From: Gnetum montanum
Lineage: Eukaryota > Streptophyta > Gnetopsida > Gnetales > Gnetaceae
Assembly: GCA_015680685.1 (NCBI GenBank)
Contig: MNCI01017655.1
Location: 130,991-194,990 of the forward strand
Length of the DNA stretch: 64,000 nt
Reading direction: 5' to 3'
A program made the position numbers and the translations under genes. Of the stretch, positions 10,135 through 23,541 are shown piece after piece. The notes under the pieces were generated by a model. That model was not told the DNA's origin. It saw only the letters and a program-made list of their open reading frames with translations, and searched no databases. How positions within the stretch are numbered: the stretch's first letter is position 1; every line of letters begins with the position of its first letter.

Positions 10135-12977
10135 ATGGCACTAAAATGAGGACCACAAGTAGGAGGACCATCATAGCCTAGGAAAAAAGACCTCGAGGAG
10201 GAAGAGCACAACCGTAACAACAACATCAACAATAAACCTAAGAGCAAGCCACTGAGTGACTCCTGCTATGAGACCCTTGCATGAAGAACCTAAGGTAGAA
10301 TATATCTGCCATATTCCAACTATGAAAACAAGGTAATCCATGTAGGATGAGATTCCAAAACCTAGGCCCAACTTGGAAGTCATACTCACTAAGGTCTGCT
10401 TAGAAAAAGTCCAAAGTAAGAAGGTCAAGAGCTCAATCTTTCAAAAGTTGAACTTTGGGTTCTTCCTTAAGTTAGCACGAAAGGATATTAGGACCTAGTT
10501 GTAGAAGCCTCCATTATGACCTATTCTCTCCACCAGTAGAGAATGATACATGAAAGAGACCTATCTCTTCTAGAAAAACTATGAGGGAGAAGCCACAATA
10601 TAAATCAGGGACATAACCATATCTTATTCAGTTGAGGCCATAGTGAAGGCCTTAGATTGCCTAACACCAAGGCAATGTTATCCAAGATATTTACCCAAGT
10701 AGATCCCCAAGCAAAAAAAAAGAAAAGAAGAAATTGACATGGTGGTGCTATGGAGTGAACCATAAGGAGTATGATGCCTTACCAAAGCAAAGTGAGGATA
10801 ATTCAAAATTGTGACTTATCATATGAATTTCATAGTGAGGCTGAGTAAACTAACTACCTTGTCTACAAGGGCATGTGTGGCTCTGAGTGAAAAGTTTTAA
10901 GTTAGTCTTCCCCAACTCATCTTCCTAAAATTAAGACGTGGTACAAGGAAAATGAGAGGGTAGGAAGATACTTTTCTTTCCTTGCTTAATCAAAAAACTC
11001 TGTAAGAGGGAAGACATAGCTTGCTATGCTAATGACATCATCCATAGGGTTGTTTCCACATAATGATATAAGATGATGAAGGATAAGGCTATTGCCAATC
11101 TTCAAGAGAAGGAAGTGCCACCTCCACCACCAGTTACAACACTAAAGATCACTTTAGAGATGGAAGAAGTGCCTAAGGAAGCTCAAGGAATAGTAGTTGT
11201 AAGAATAAGCATCTTGTGCTGATGGTGAATCCTTAGTGTACCATCTAGCCATGAATCATATCAGTAGTTTTGCTAAGACCATTAGCTAACCAATGGATAA
11301 ACTGACATCAACATTCTTCATGTAGGGAGTCTAGGTCCTTGTTCACACCAACCTTAATGCTAGAGAAGTTTCTACATCCATTCTAGGATAAGAATTCCCC
11401 AAAATCCTTGAGAATGCAACAACCTTCTCTATCATGTTGGATGAAGGGAAAGGAGCAATAGTCTTAGTCATGCCATATAAGGGCTAGAAGACTATAGCAA
11501 AGGTGTTTGCAGACAAGATTGGAGAGTCATTAAGTGTTGTTATGGTATCTATCCCTAATATTACTATCATGATAGATGTCCAAATATTTTCAAGAGCCAA
11601 GAATAGAGGAATGAGTGCAGCATAACATAAAGAAGTGCCAGAGTGATTGGTTGAAGCCAAGTAACTAATTTAAAAAATATTTAATCTTTCAAAAGACATT
11701 TTAGCCACCTAGTTGTAGTTGATGGAGACATGGGATAAGTTGTTCAACACTCATGCACAACTAAGGCTACCACTAGTAGCAAATATTTTGTGGTAGAGGT
11801 TGTAAAACTTAGGGCTTACTTATTTGACTCATCCATTCTCAAGTCTGAGCTTACAAGGGATGAAGCTTTCCAAGAACTTCAACAAATACTCTAGGAGGCT
11901 AAGAATGCAAAAGAAATGATGATCTTTACTGCATCACTATCAAAAGAAATGATGAATTCTTCCAGTTGAGACCATCAATAGACTTGCAAAGAAAATTTTT
12001 CTCTAACCAAAGAAAACCATTACCTATGAAAAAATGAATAGTAGAAGGATAAATGGTGGAATACATCCATTAGTAGTAGGAATAACTTGCCAAAGTAACT
12101 AGGATGTGACGAGGTTGGCTGCTAAAAGTAGAAATCTTTCACTGGATGAGATTTATGTCCTTCACTAAAATATTACCATTGAGATTGTTGCTTAGAAGAA
12201 TGAAGTTCTTAAATATGAAATAGTGAAGAATCAATGCAAAGAATAGGTCAAAATGCTCAAGAAAATCAATGAAAAAGAAATTAAAATGACAAAGGTGAAG
12301 GTAAAAGAAGCCCTATAGCAACTCCAACAAAGAGGTGATGTATGATAGTCCATCTTTGATGGCCTTAACACCTACAATTAGGTTGAAATCCACCTCAAGA
12401 AGTTGCAAATTAAGGAAATGACCAAGCACATGGACCTAGCCAACCTCTAATATGAAAAGTTGGCAATGTTGTTATCGGGGAGGCCAAGATCAAAGCTTAA
12501 GAAGCAAGTGACTAGCTCCTACCTTCTGTATGAGGTGAAGTTCAAACACCACAAAGAAAATAAGAAAAAACTTGAAGTGGCCAATCCAGAGCTTAAAGTT
12601 CTCAATAGCAAACTTGAATATTAGAGGTTAGTTGTTGAGAACCTAGCTAGAAGAATGAACGATTGTCATGAACTACAAAATCTTATCCATATGTTTAACA
12701 TTGAATGTAAATAGTTCATAGCTTGGTTTATCAACTCAAAGATATGTTCCTAGCCATGTCCTACCCATGGGATGTGCCTACACTAACTAGTCTAGGGGAA
12801 GCTACCTAGACAATTAATGACCCATGGAGCAAGGAGGAGAAGATGAAGGTGCTTTTGGATGCCTTCAAATTTTTAGAAGTAGAAATAGAAATAAGGTAGT
12901 CCAAATCATTAGCAAAACTAGGATGTGATGATGGGTCCTTTGAGCCAGAAGAGCCTCCACCTCTAAGCACAATGTGA
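10135..12977 (+). pseudogene. ORF2 remnant: globular N-terminus plus coiled coil (A/L)
   Basis: It starts ATGGCACTAAAA, matching the Met-x-Pro-Lys start of ORF2 in E and B, and ends at TGA 12975-12977 after a proline-rich tail (EPPPLSTM; compare the tails in B and E). The N-terminal domain is badly frame-shifted. The C-terminal half (about 12120-12760) still reads as heptad-rich Lys/Glu sequence such as LKKQVTSSYLLYEVKFKHH, aligning with E and B. Function unknown; it occupies the env-like position downstream of pol. Confidence 0.65.
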
Positions 12978-13187
12978 TCACCTCGTCCTAATCCATTTCA
13001 TCTAACTAGTAGCTACCAAAATTTGTTATTTTTTTATATAATTTTTAACTCATTATTATAACTTGAATATTTGGTTATATTACCCTCAAATTTTGTCTAT
13101 TATTATAGTTAATTCATAGTTAGTTGTTTCCAAAATTTTGTAAATAACATCATCCCATTTTTGTCTAGTCAAGGACAAGTTTTTAGT

Positions 13188-13201
13188 CAATCGTGGGGGT
13201 A
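13188..13201 (+). promoter_or_regulatory. Polypurine tract (A/L)
   Basis: CAATCGTGGGGGTA abuts the TGATGAAG start of the LTR, the same arrangement as in C, E and B. It would prime plus-strand DNA synthesis. Confidence 0.75.
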
Positions 13202-14050
13202 TGATGAAGTCATGGTGAGTTAGCTACATCAACACATCCTTGGAAGCATTAGCACATGTGTGCCAACTTTGATTCACTTGAAGCCTATATAAACCTACAC
13301 ACCATATGTATTTATGATAGCTTTTTTCATTTGTGTAGTGAAGCTCTTGCAGTTTGCTTTTATATGGCTTAGCCAAAATTCTCTCTAAGTGTTTGTAGTA
13401 TGATTTGATTTGGTTGCATAAAGTTTCATGTGAGTGCATGTTTTACTTGGAAACTTTTGCATGATGACAATAAAATCAAAATTAATTCATTCCATTGTGA
13501 CACTTGGATTAGTACTTAGTTTATTTTCAAACACTTTACTTTAAATGCATTTTACTTTTCTGCACTTGGGAAATTAATATTTCATTTCATAACAAAAAGA
13601 GTATGATCACTTCCAATATATTATATTAATGTGTGGTAATCCTAGTAGTGGATACTTGGTTTTCCCAGCAATAGATACTTGGTAACCCAGCAATGTTAGT
13701 ATAGGTTTAGGATGGGCATGGAAAGTGGAAACGGATGCTCTATGCCTAGAATAGTTTAGGTTACTCTTAATTTCATAATTAGTTAGAAATTAATATTTTA
13801 ATCACTTTATCATTTTAATATTTTAATAATAAAAAATAATAACAAAGAATTTAAACATCTTATGCCTCAATCACACTTAACCATACCAATGAAACTAACA
13901 CAAGTAATGATTAGGAAGACAATGACTAGTCACATCATGCTTAATTATCTAGGATACTAGCCACTCAAAGATTCCACAAAATTTGACTGGATCACATGTA
14001 TGCACTTGTGATTTGTATAGTTGGGCATAAGAAACAATCACCACTTATTA
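13202..14050 (+). repeat. Right LTR of A/L
   Basis: It begins TGATGAAGTCATGG right after the PPT and ends near CCACTTATTA, a decayed CACTCATCA. The TATA is near 13286. U3 contains GCTACATCAAC and a GCACATGTGTGCC near-palindrome. R/U5 with GTGTAGTGAAGC and GATGACAATAAAATC matches the LTR of G much better than the left LTR of this interval. Confidence 0.75.
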
Positions 14051-14923
14051 GTTAGGTATTGTGATTCGTCAGGAAGGAGGATTAGGGACAAAAACAATAA
14101 CCTAGTGTAGGTTTGTGATTTATCCATAATGTTTTGCATGTATGCATTTAAGTTATATGGTTATGTCTAGTGATTCATCGGCTAGTTTGTGACATATATA
14201 TATGTAGTATGTGTGGTTTTGGATTTGAAATTCTCACATGTGAGTTATGTGCCTTTGTACCCTAAGTGTATTAGTTAGATTAGACAAAATATGTGGAACC
14301 TTATTAAAAAAAATTTGGTATTTTATGTGTGTGTGTGTAATATCAAGCATATTTTACAAATAAATTTATTTCTCATTCAATCATGTTCATGGCTTAATCA
14401 TTTGTTAAATTTGGAACTACCATTATTATTTCATGTGTTTATGTTGTGAGCATGTATGCTTGATGGAGATCATTTGGATGTTGGATTTGACATTACTATT
14501 ATTTTCTATGTTTGGGTTTAGAGCTTGGTTAGGTCAAAATACAGTTTTGTCCATGTTTAATATTTTCTACAATCTTCTAAACTTGCATGAAAATTTGGTT
14601 ATGATTGGTGGGTTTTTTTTACCTTATATTTATTTAATTTTCTTATTATATATGTATGTACTTATGTCCATGGGAGTATGAGATGCATAAATATTTGGAT
14701 GTTATGTATGTTGGTTATTGGTTAGTATGTCATGGGATAGAATTTTTGATTTGTACATGTTATTTTATGCATGTGTTTGATTGAGATTAGGCATTATAGG
14801 TCATATCTAGGGACTATAGGGATCTATTATAGTGCTCTAGATGACTACTAGATAGTCGTACTGCTGGATTATGATGAGTATACTTTTATGCAAGGTCATT
14901 TAGCATACATTGCTTATGATTAT
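14051..14923. other. Unrecognised AT-rich sequence
   Basis: No gene or repeat family recognised. It holds a short GT microsatellite near 14325. Sequence continuity with 15862 onward, across solo LTR H, shows it was one unit before H inserted. Confidence 0.5.
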
Positions 14924-15856
14924 TGATGAGCGACGAGGTACCCCTACGCTCAACCATACGAATACGAGTGTTACACGCATGATCCTATCGAATTCCAAGG
15001 ACTAAGTGCTTATGCACCCTTGTGGAACAAGGATGGGTTGGTTGATCGTTGTCTTCCCAAGCTTACATGTATGTCACGATTGTATGGTTAAGTAAGTTTG
15101 AGGCATATGATTTTTATAGCTTTTATGTTTTTATGTCCTATGCTAGTAGGGAGGGAGAGAGGTAACTAAGTGACTAATTTAACTTAACTACTCATTAAGT
15201 AAGTTCTAACTAATCCTAACACCAGCATCCATTCTCACTTTTCGTACACATCCTGAACCAGTGCAACACTATTTGGATTACCAAACACTAATCGTTACTG
15301 AGTTACCATGTGTTACACGCATGCTCGAAGTGATTGTACTAAGTGTAATTTAAAAATTTGCTTAATTGATCAAAATGAATTGCTACACTAATAACAGAAA
15401 TGTAAAGTGCATAAAATAAAATAAATGCATAAGAAAATAAAATAAAAGAAATGTGTAAGAAAACAAATCTCAAGTGCTACAAGGATGAATCAAAGAGCTT
15501 GTCTTTATTGCCATACACAAGGTGTGCTCAGGTACACAATGCTCGAATAAAGATCCATCCACACTTAGACCTCCTGCTACAGGCACTTGGAAAATACTCT
15601 AACTTTCAAACAAACTACAAGAGATTCACTACTTGATTGCTAAAAGACTTCTTCCAATTGTGCGCTTGGTCACTATATTTATAGGCTTGGGAGCAACTAC
15701 TCTAGTAACCACTCTAATAATTCGAATAAACTGATAGAGTAACTGCTCTGATAATTAGAATAAATTGCTAGAGTAACTGCTCTAATAATTAGAATAAACC
15801 ACTAGAGTAACTGCTCTAACAATTAGAATAAACCACTAGAGTAACCGCTCTCATCA
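14924..15856 (-). repeat. H: solo LTR with ATTAT target-site duplication
   Basis: On the minus strand it begins TGATGAGAGCGG and ends CTCATCA. ATTAT flanks both sides (14919-14923 and 15857-15861), so it is a complete insertion reduced to one LTR by unequal recombination. The TATA box is 15677-15683 (minus strand). The U3 box is a 34-bp tandem array. No internal region remains. Confidence 0.85.
15703..15856 (-). repeat. 34-bp tandem repeat in U3 of solo LTR H
   Basis: About 4.3 copies of a unit containing GAGTAACTGCTC, an imperfect inverted repeat (GAG..CTC), spaced by AATTAGAATAAACC. It lies between the LTR start and the TATA box, the same place that carries different palindromes in other LTRs of this family. 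Confidence 0.85.
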
Positions 15857-15861
15857 ATTAT

Positions 15862-17440
15862 TATTTTCTAGTATGTGTGTGTGATATTGATGTACTTTGA
15901 TTATGAATGTAGCACAGGTTACCAATGTATGATTAGTTTAGCTTAAGTAAGCCTAATCTGATATATGATGCACAATTATGCTTGTAGCACTAGTTGCTTA
16001 TGGTCAGTTAATGAGTGGAGCTAGCATGAGATGTGTGAACTAGTTCATAAGATGAGGCATCATAGAGAATATGTGGAGACCTCCATTATAATGCATTACA
16101 TTAGTGAGGCTATTTTCTCAAGTGGGAGAGCATAGTTATGTTTGTTACGATGACTAATAAGTGGTATAAGTGAGGCTTAGGAAAGCATATGACTAGACCT
16201 TTAGAAGGTTAGTGGTTATGGATCATAGATTAATAATGAAACCGTTATACCTAAAATGTTTCCTAGAAAGATAACACTGGATGATGATTTGTAAGTAAAC
16301 ATTTTCTACTTCATTGATACCTTCTAATTTTTTTCTACCTTTATTAAGCTTCAGAGCTTATGTTTGAATCTTCATCCTCTTTACCCCTTCACTTTTAATA
16401 CATTCCTTTTTCCTAGTCTTGAACTTGATTCTTGATTCCTTTATACCTCTAAATTATTGTTTAATCTTCTAATTACTTTTCTTAATCTTTTCATTTCTTA
16501 TCTCGTTGGTTAACCATATTTATAACTATGATTTTAGCTATCTACTTTTTTTAGCTTAACTTCTTATGTCTTTAGCATATGACTTTTAATCTCTTTGGTT
16601 TTTTTTTTTTTTTGAATTCTATTTCCTTCACCTAGTCTTTTGATTCCATGAATTCTTATATATCTTTTATATTTTTTTAATTTAACATCTTCATGATCTT
16701 TGTTTATTACTTAACCATCTAATTATTTGTCGTTACTTCTTATGCCTATGAATAAGTGTTCAATTATTAACTCTTATGTTTCCTTTGTATATTGCTTAGC
16801 ATCATAAATGTTTTTCTTAGAATTTTGACTTATTACTATATTGATTGGTCTTTCTATTTTTTTAAATTGAAATCTCTTCATACTTTTGGTTACATGTTTG
16901 ATTCCTAACCATTTCTTTACCTTAGTTTATTGTTGCTAAGCCTCTTATACCTTTGGCCATATCTTCAATTCCTATGCTTTCCATTTCTCTAGCTTGTGAC
17001 ATGATTTTTTTATTTATTAATGTTAGCCTCTTATGCTTTTGGGTAAGTATTTGATACTTGATTCTTTTATTTCTTTGATTTATAACTTGACTTTCTAATT
17101 GTTTTCTTAACCTTTGATTAATTATTTATGTTTTAGTTTTAAGTTCAATTCCTAATTATTATTTGACCTTTCTATTTATTTATCTTAACCTTTTTATTTT
17201 ATATTTATAATATGTTGTTGAATAATGTTGTATTTTACATCCTTGGGTTACTTATTAAATAGTCTTATAGAATAAGTAGTTTATCATTAGATAAATAGTT
17301 TAATTGATTAATAAGTATGCTATGGGTTAATATTCATGGTTGTAATAGATATCGTATAAGATATTGATTTTAGTGAAAGATCTTATAGCCTAATGGATAT
17401 TAGAGGGAGGAGGAGGGTGCAATGTCATATCTAAAAAAAT
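15862..17440. other. Unrecognised T-rich non-coding sequence
   Basis: From about 16300 to 17200 it is dominated by T/C-rich runs with repeated CTTATG(C/T)CTTT-like words and a T13 tract near 16600. A purine run GAGGGAGGAGGAGGGTG near 17404 could be an old polypurine tract but has no recognisable LTR after it. No gene visible. Confidence 0.4.
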
Positions 17441-17828
17441 AAATAATAACAAAAAACTTTGAGTACATCAAATCAATGAAGAGAGAGTCTAAAGAAAAAG
17501 CTTAATGGTTTTGAAGATGCTTTTCTAGGTTTTCATCCTTACAAACAATCTTAGAAAACCTCTCCACTAGGTTAGGAAAACAATCAAACCTTACTATTAT
17601 TCAAAAGTGCCTTCATATATTTTTACTTCTTACCAAAGAACTTCTTGTAAAGAAAAGAAAAAAAAACTCTTTATAAAGACAAAAGGATGTATCAATTAGA
17701 AATAATAAACAAAGAACAATAGAAACTGAAATATTCCTATCCTTGGGCCTCCAAAATAAATAAAAAATTAGTTCTATGGAAAATAAATTAATTTTTCAAC
17801 TATTAATAGAAGCTTTACTTGAAGTTGT

Positions 17829-18975
17829 AGCTAAAAAGAGATATTTTAAGAATTTGATATTTAACTCCTGAAGAGAGATGGTAGTTATGCTCTTACTGTT
17901 GAAAAATAATTGCACACTGAAGCTTCTAAATAGAGTAAAGAATAAGTAATCAAAAATACTTCCAAATTCAAAGAAATGAAGTAGACAAAGTAGGTTGAAC
18001 ACCAAGAATGATTTCATTGATGCTTGGTTGATAGTTATTACAACTTCTAGATATCCATTTTCAAGCATAGTACACAATAGGATACTAAAAAAACATGAGG
18101 AAAAGAATCTTCACCTCCATAGAGAGGACATTGAGGAGAAACAATTCTTATATATTTAAGATGAATGTTGATACAAAGATCTTGATGAATAAGATATAGC
18201 AAAAAATTTTAATTTTTGGAAAGATAGAAGCTCTCCAAAAAAATTTTATTTTCTCATCCAAAAGTACCATGACAATTACATTCTAGACTTTATTAATTTT
18301 TTTATGAATAAAATAATTATTTGTAATAATCTCATAACTTTTAAGTTTAAAGGAAAAATAGATTTGCAATCCTTCTAAAAAAATATTTAGAAAAGCCTAA
18401 TGTAAATAATTATCAACTTTAAATAAATTCTCAAGATTAAAATTTAATTTTTCAAAATCTTTTTTCCTCTTTCTATTCAAACCATAAAGGCTAGAAGCCT
18501 CCTTCCATGTAATCCATCTATCATGTATACATAGATAGAAAACTGCAATTATACCAAACTTGCTCCAAGTGGTACAAAATATAGATGAATTAGTAACCTT
18601 AGCTAAAAAGAAACATTTATAAGAATATGATATTTAACTTCTAAAGAGAGGTCATAGTGATGCTCTTACTACTAGAAAATAACTACTGATTGAAGTTTTC
18701 AAATAGGCTAGAGAACAAGTGATCGAAGACACTTTTAAATGGAAAGAAAGAAGGTAGACAAAGTAGGTTAATTACTAAGAATGATTTCATTGATTATTGG
18801 TTAAAAGTTGTCAAAAATTTTGCATGTTCATTTCCAAGCATGTTTTGCAATATGATATTCAAAAAAAAACATAAGAAAAAGAGTCTTCACTTTCACAAAG
18901 AGGGGATTGAGGAGAAACAACTCTCATATGTTTAAGATGAGTGTCGATAGGAAGACCTTGATGAATAAGACATTA
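17829..18975 (-). mobile_element. LINE (non-LTR) 3' fragment with partial tandem duplication
   Basis: The minus strand encodes pieces of a zf-RVT-type domain found after the RT of plant LINEs: RASIFPKIKIF, a HLKYIRIVSPQCPLYGGEDSFPHVF-like stretch split over frames, and a closely similar LIHQGLPIDTHLKHMRVVSPQ in the second copy. The segment at 17829-18190 recurs at about 18605-18975. The copy is broken by stops and truncated by the LTR of G at about 18995. Confidence 0.6.
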
Positions 18976-18994
18976 ATGAAACACTTTCTATGTG

Positions 18995-19831
18995 TTATAA
19001 AGTCATAGTTATGATGTCATATTTGTGATGTCATAAATACAATGTATTTAGAAATGGAAAAATCTATAAATACCCATCACCTACTACATTAAATACACTG
19101 CTTGTCATAAGTGTAGTGAAGCCCTTACAATTTGTTTCTATAAAACTTAGAATTTATCACTAAGTAATTGTAGCATGAACTAAGTGGATTATACAAAATA
19201 TTATTCAAGTGATTTTTTACCTAAACACATTTTCTTGATGACAATAAGATCGAGATCTATTGGCCTTCATTACAATACTTGGCATTGTTTAATAATTTTC
19301 ATCATGACCATTTAATTTCTTAATGCTTTTAGCATAATATTTACTTTTCCAAGCATGTTAATGATTTGGCAAAAAGAGCATGACCAATTTGAATCATTTA
19401 CATATATTCACTTGGTAATCCTAGTAGCACTATCACTTGGATTGCCTAGTAACATAATACTTAGTAATCCTAGAAATGAGCATGTGAGTTCAAAACATGT
19501 ACAGTAGACTAGGATCAAACATGTATCACTTTAGACTAGGCTAGGATTTACTTAATTGCACAATATGTTTGTTAGATTAATTTATAATGTTTTAATATTT
19601 TAATAATGTTAATAATATTTCGATATCATTGTCTCAACATTAACATCATATGACTTAATCACAATTAACCATATGAATTAGTCCATAGTAGTGTGATTGG
19701 AAAGACATCAACTAGCAATCAATCATTTAGCTATCTAGATATCCATGCTAGTTCAATCCACAAAAATTAAGTTGCTCATGAATACCTGTGACCTATATGT
19801 TTTAGCATAGGGTATACTCTACTGCTCATCA
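18995..19831 (+). repeat. 5' LTR of element G
   Basis: It starts near TATAAAGTCATAG (a decayed TGATGAAGTCATGG) and ends GCTCATCA before a decayed PBS at 19833-19850 (TGGTGCTATTGCTAGGG). The U3 box consists of repeated ATGATGTCAT/GTGATGTCAT words. TATAAAT lies at 19065-19071. The left boundary is approximate. Confidence 0.7.
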
Positions 19832-19966
19832 ATGGTGCTATTGCTAGGGTACTAGTGCTAGTGATTTAAATAGTTGAAATCATCTAAGGATCACTATTAG
19901 AGCTTGAAATAATTTACTACTTAGAAATAATATTATTTTATTTAAAACACACTCAGTAATTAAAAT

Positions 19967-22900
19967 ATGTCTTCCTTTTGTAGGGCTAATTTTCCACCTA
20001 TTAACAATTCTACAAGGGGATGCAATAGAACAATAAAAATAAGGACAATATGGCTTAATAACTCAAAGTGATCTCCTAACATCTAGATCCCTATTATCTA
20101 GATTTTACTTTCATCGTCCAGTAGGATGATTATTTGTGAAGAAATAACATGGAGGGTAACATTATGTTACTACTTGATAGATTAATCCCATTAATGCTTA
20201 TGATAGCATTGAATGAAATTAGGACTTGTAGTGGCCACTAGTGACTACAAATTAGTTGACAAAATGTATAGGCCAAACTAGCCTACTGAAGCCCAACTAT
20301 GAAAGAATCATTTCATGGAAGCATGCCATGAAGCAACTAAGGGAAAAGGGACTAACATTCTACTAATATTGTAATTAGAAAAGGAGGATACTAATTATCA
20401 ATCTAACAGATCTTATCATAGAAATCCTCCAATCCCTACTATAGATGACACTACAAATTCATGGTTATGTTTAATCTTGGCTAGCAACTAAGGAAAAGAA
20501 AGGACATGATCTAACACAAGGAGGACCTCTAGGCCTAGTCTTCAAGTAGGCCAAGTCAAGATGATCAAAGAGGTTATGGAAGAATAGTGATCCAACAAAA
20601 CTCTCCTAGTTTTTCATCTTTTTCATTCTTATAATTATCTAACTGTGAGGAGGGTGAATGTAACTAAGAAGGAAGAAGCAATAACAAATAACCTAGTAGA
20701 GATGGTTACATGGATCATTATAGCAAATAAGGAAGGGATACTAGATGCTGTAAAGAAATGAGGCATAGATTTGAAAGAAGGCATAACAAGTACCACAAAA
20801 GGAAACATGGTTATAACAAAGATCATGAAGATAAAGGTGATTATGATAAGCCCTTGCTTGCTACTTGTAGCATGATTAACATTAGGAAGGTCATATACAT
20901 TCTTATCAAATATTAGAAGAATAGTTGGATTAAATGTCTATACAGGGACAATATTCTCAAATTTGAGGGAGGCTATAACACCAATAAATAGCACTATGTG
21001 TAAGCTTTACATGATGCCTATGCCTTGCAAAATATGGAAATTTATTTTTTAGAACTTTCATCAAGGAAGTGGAAAGTTGATATTGGTCCCTGGAATTAGA
21101 ATCAATCACAATGTGAAGTACAATATTAAAACTCTTTAATGATAAATATCATATGTACTCTAGAGTGTCTAATCCAAGAATGTAGATTCAAGGATGAAGG
21201 CAATGAAATCATGAGTCCCTTGATGTGGCCTTGGGTAGGTATTATTCATTATTACATAGATTCCCAGACCATAGCCTCTCTTAAAGGAAATAACTATGTC
21301 ATATTATAGATGGACTTAAAAACAAAATAATGGAAACTCTTAGAGTCTATGCCCAAGGAAGGCTTTCAAAAATGTGATCCCAAAAAATTTAAAGGCTAAT
21401 TAATCAAGTGATAAAGGAAATGAATAATTTAATAAAAGAGAAAGTCTAGAGGAGAATAATAGAGATAGTTCTCTCCACATAAAGTAGGTCCATTGTTGTG
21501 AATTAGAAGAGACGACACCATTAAAAGAGATGATTCAAAGAAAACCCTCAATAATCTAGAAGTTAATAACAAAAATTTTAGCCAAGACTGATAAAATATG
21601 AAACTTAATTAATAAAAAGTTTCAAACAACATTAAAAATCATGGAGGAAAAAGCAAGCAAGATAGGACTAGAGATAAGGATAAACGAAAGAAGAAATCTA
21701 TAGGAAAGGATTACTACTAGCAAAAGGGAAAACCAACTATAATGGATGAGGTTGTAGATTCCAATTTAGATTATGAAGGATGTGACATGTATTAATATGA
21801 GCAGCCTAAGTATTATTTTCTAGTTATGTTACATCTTTATGAGTCTAAGATTTATGCCTTAAATTCAAAATTCACCAAGAGGCAATCACCTAGAAGGTTG
21901 TCTTACCCTCAAGAGAACTATAGGCAACCCTACCAATCATAGGAATACTACCTTAGTGAGGCTTCAACTCAATCTTAAAAGTATTATTAGTAGTGGTAAA
22001 ACCCACAATCATGGGGAATATCACCATAAAGGTAGTAGTATCACTACATGTAGCTTGATCCTTATGGTTACTATATCTAGCATCTTGTGTCTTTAATTAG
22101 CTCCACCATTTATGTCTTTGCTCATTACTAGTAACCTCCTAAGTATCACACACCTACCACTCTATACGCTAAATCTTCATCCTATGATTCTCATCCTTAC
22201 CACCAAGCATAATTACATACTTCTCATTCCTTGTCACCTACTCTAGTCATGCAAGGTGAGATACCTTCATAACAATAAAAATAGAATACTACAAGAGCTA
22301 TAAACATGCAAGTAGATAATAACTCAAGTGGTCCTAATAAAAATCCTTGAAAATGTACATTCTTTAGACTTACCAGTCCATTAAAACTTGTGCAAGCATC
22401 CATGGCTATCAATCCTACACCTATATCCTCGTAGATGCATTCTAAGCCATGTTTAAACCAACACATATGCAATGAAAAAACTATGATGTTAATCCATTTT
22501 ATAATTGATTGGATTAAAATAGTAAATACTAACACATATTCAATAAATAAACTATAATTTTAATCCATTTTATAATTGATTGGATTAAGGTAGAAAATCT
22601 TTCTAAAAAGAGAACAAATCCAACAAGTTTACTGATTTACCTACAGCTCAAAAAAATGCTCCTTACAAGGCTTTACTAAATTTGGATTCCAAAGTTAACT
22701 TGATCATACAAGAAATGTACAAAGCCTGAAATCTATCTTCTTTAAAAAATGTAACATTATGCTGAAGTTTGTTGATTATTTTATTACCATTCCCTTGGGA
22801 TTAGTGAAAGACATTATGACCATCATCACTATATGATCATAACTTTCTGATTTCCTCATATTCCATGTTGAAAACTGTAAGGACAACTTTCCCATCATCA

Positions 22901-23060
22901 TGGAAAGTGCTTAGCTAAGCACAATTGATGCCAAGCTTGGGATTAGACACCTATCCTTGGAAATTTCCAAGAAGAATGAACTTGTAGTTGTAGAGAAGAA
23001 GCATGTTACATGCATTACATATAGTGATACAACATGTAATTACATGTATAAATTTTAGGT
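19967..23060 (+). pseudogene. gag-protease remnant (G)
   Basis: It starts with MSSFCRANF at 19967. Homology to the intact Gag-protease of C is traceable throughout: the DFTF block near 20110, the capsid-like domain near 20900-21400, a zinc-knuckle remnant GCDMYxYEQPKYYF near 21780 with its first Cys and part of the pattern kept, and a Pro/Tyr/His-rich linker. The protease follows with LDSKVNLI near 22680 (DSGSGVNLIS in C), then ITIPLGLVKDIMTI and FPIIMESAxLSTIDAKLGI to about 22960. A roughly 70-bp tandem duplication lies near 22460-22600. Numerous stops. Unlike C, this copy continued into RT before E inserted. Confidence 0.75.
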
Positions 23061-23541
23061 AATTAGATAAAAGACCATCATAACATGTAAATCATGTAAA
23101 GAATCAATAAGCATGTACAAGTGCCTATATGCAGTAACCACCAAACAAGTAGATACTCAATGGCTGATAAGAATAGAAAGCTACAACTCCACTATGTGCA
23201 TGAAATCTCAAGAAGTCCTTATAAGTGCTTATAATGATAAAATAAACAAAATGGAATAGTTGAGACACCAACTTTTCCATGTAAGAAACAACCAACTAGT
23301 AGAGATAGATTGGGAAATTTTAGAAATTCTTGAGACATGAAAACTAGAGAGCCCATTAAACTTAAAGCATTATCGAAATCTCTTGAGTATGTATTATTGA
23401 AAAATGATAAACTGCTAATTAGGAATGCCTAGCTTGCACAAGAATAAAAATAGAAGCTATTGATGGTTGTAAATAAATGGCCAATAGAATTTTCTTGGTC
23501 TTATGATGAAATAACAAGGATTTATCCTTGCATATGCTAGC
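23061..23541 (+). other. Protease-RT linker of G, broken by element E
   Basis: Gag-pol linker sequence with stops; the reading continues across the E insertion into RT at 32025. CTAGC at 23537-23541 is the left copy of the target-site duplication of E. Confidence 0.65.

Larger units (their letters stand above)
3930..14050 (+). mobile_element. A/L: decayed Athila-like element or recombinant of two related elements
   Basis: In order: LTR with decayed tRNA-Asp PBS, N-terminal gag, RT, RNase H, integrase, a G-rich tract, conserved non-coding region, internal TATA, ORF2, PPT and a second LTR. This is gag-pol followed by an extra ORF in the position of the env-like gene of Athila elements. The two terminal LTRs are only distantly alike, and the flanks (ACTTT left, GTTAG right) do not form a TSD. 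The interval is therefore probably a recombinant or two fused members of the family. The right LTR most resembles the LTR of G. Confidence 0.6.

Noticed and set aside
17404-17421. Purine run as a gypsy PPT with a following LTR
   Set aside because: No matching LTR or internal region could be traced on either side.
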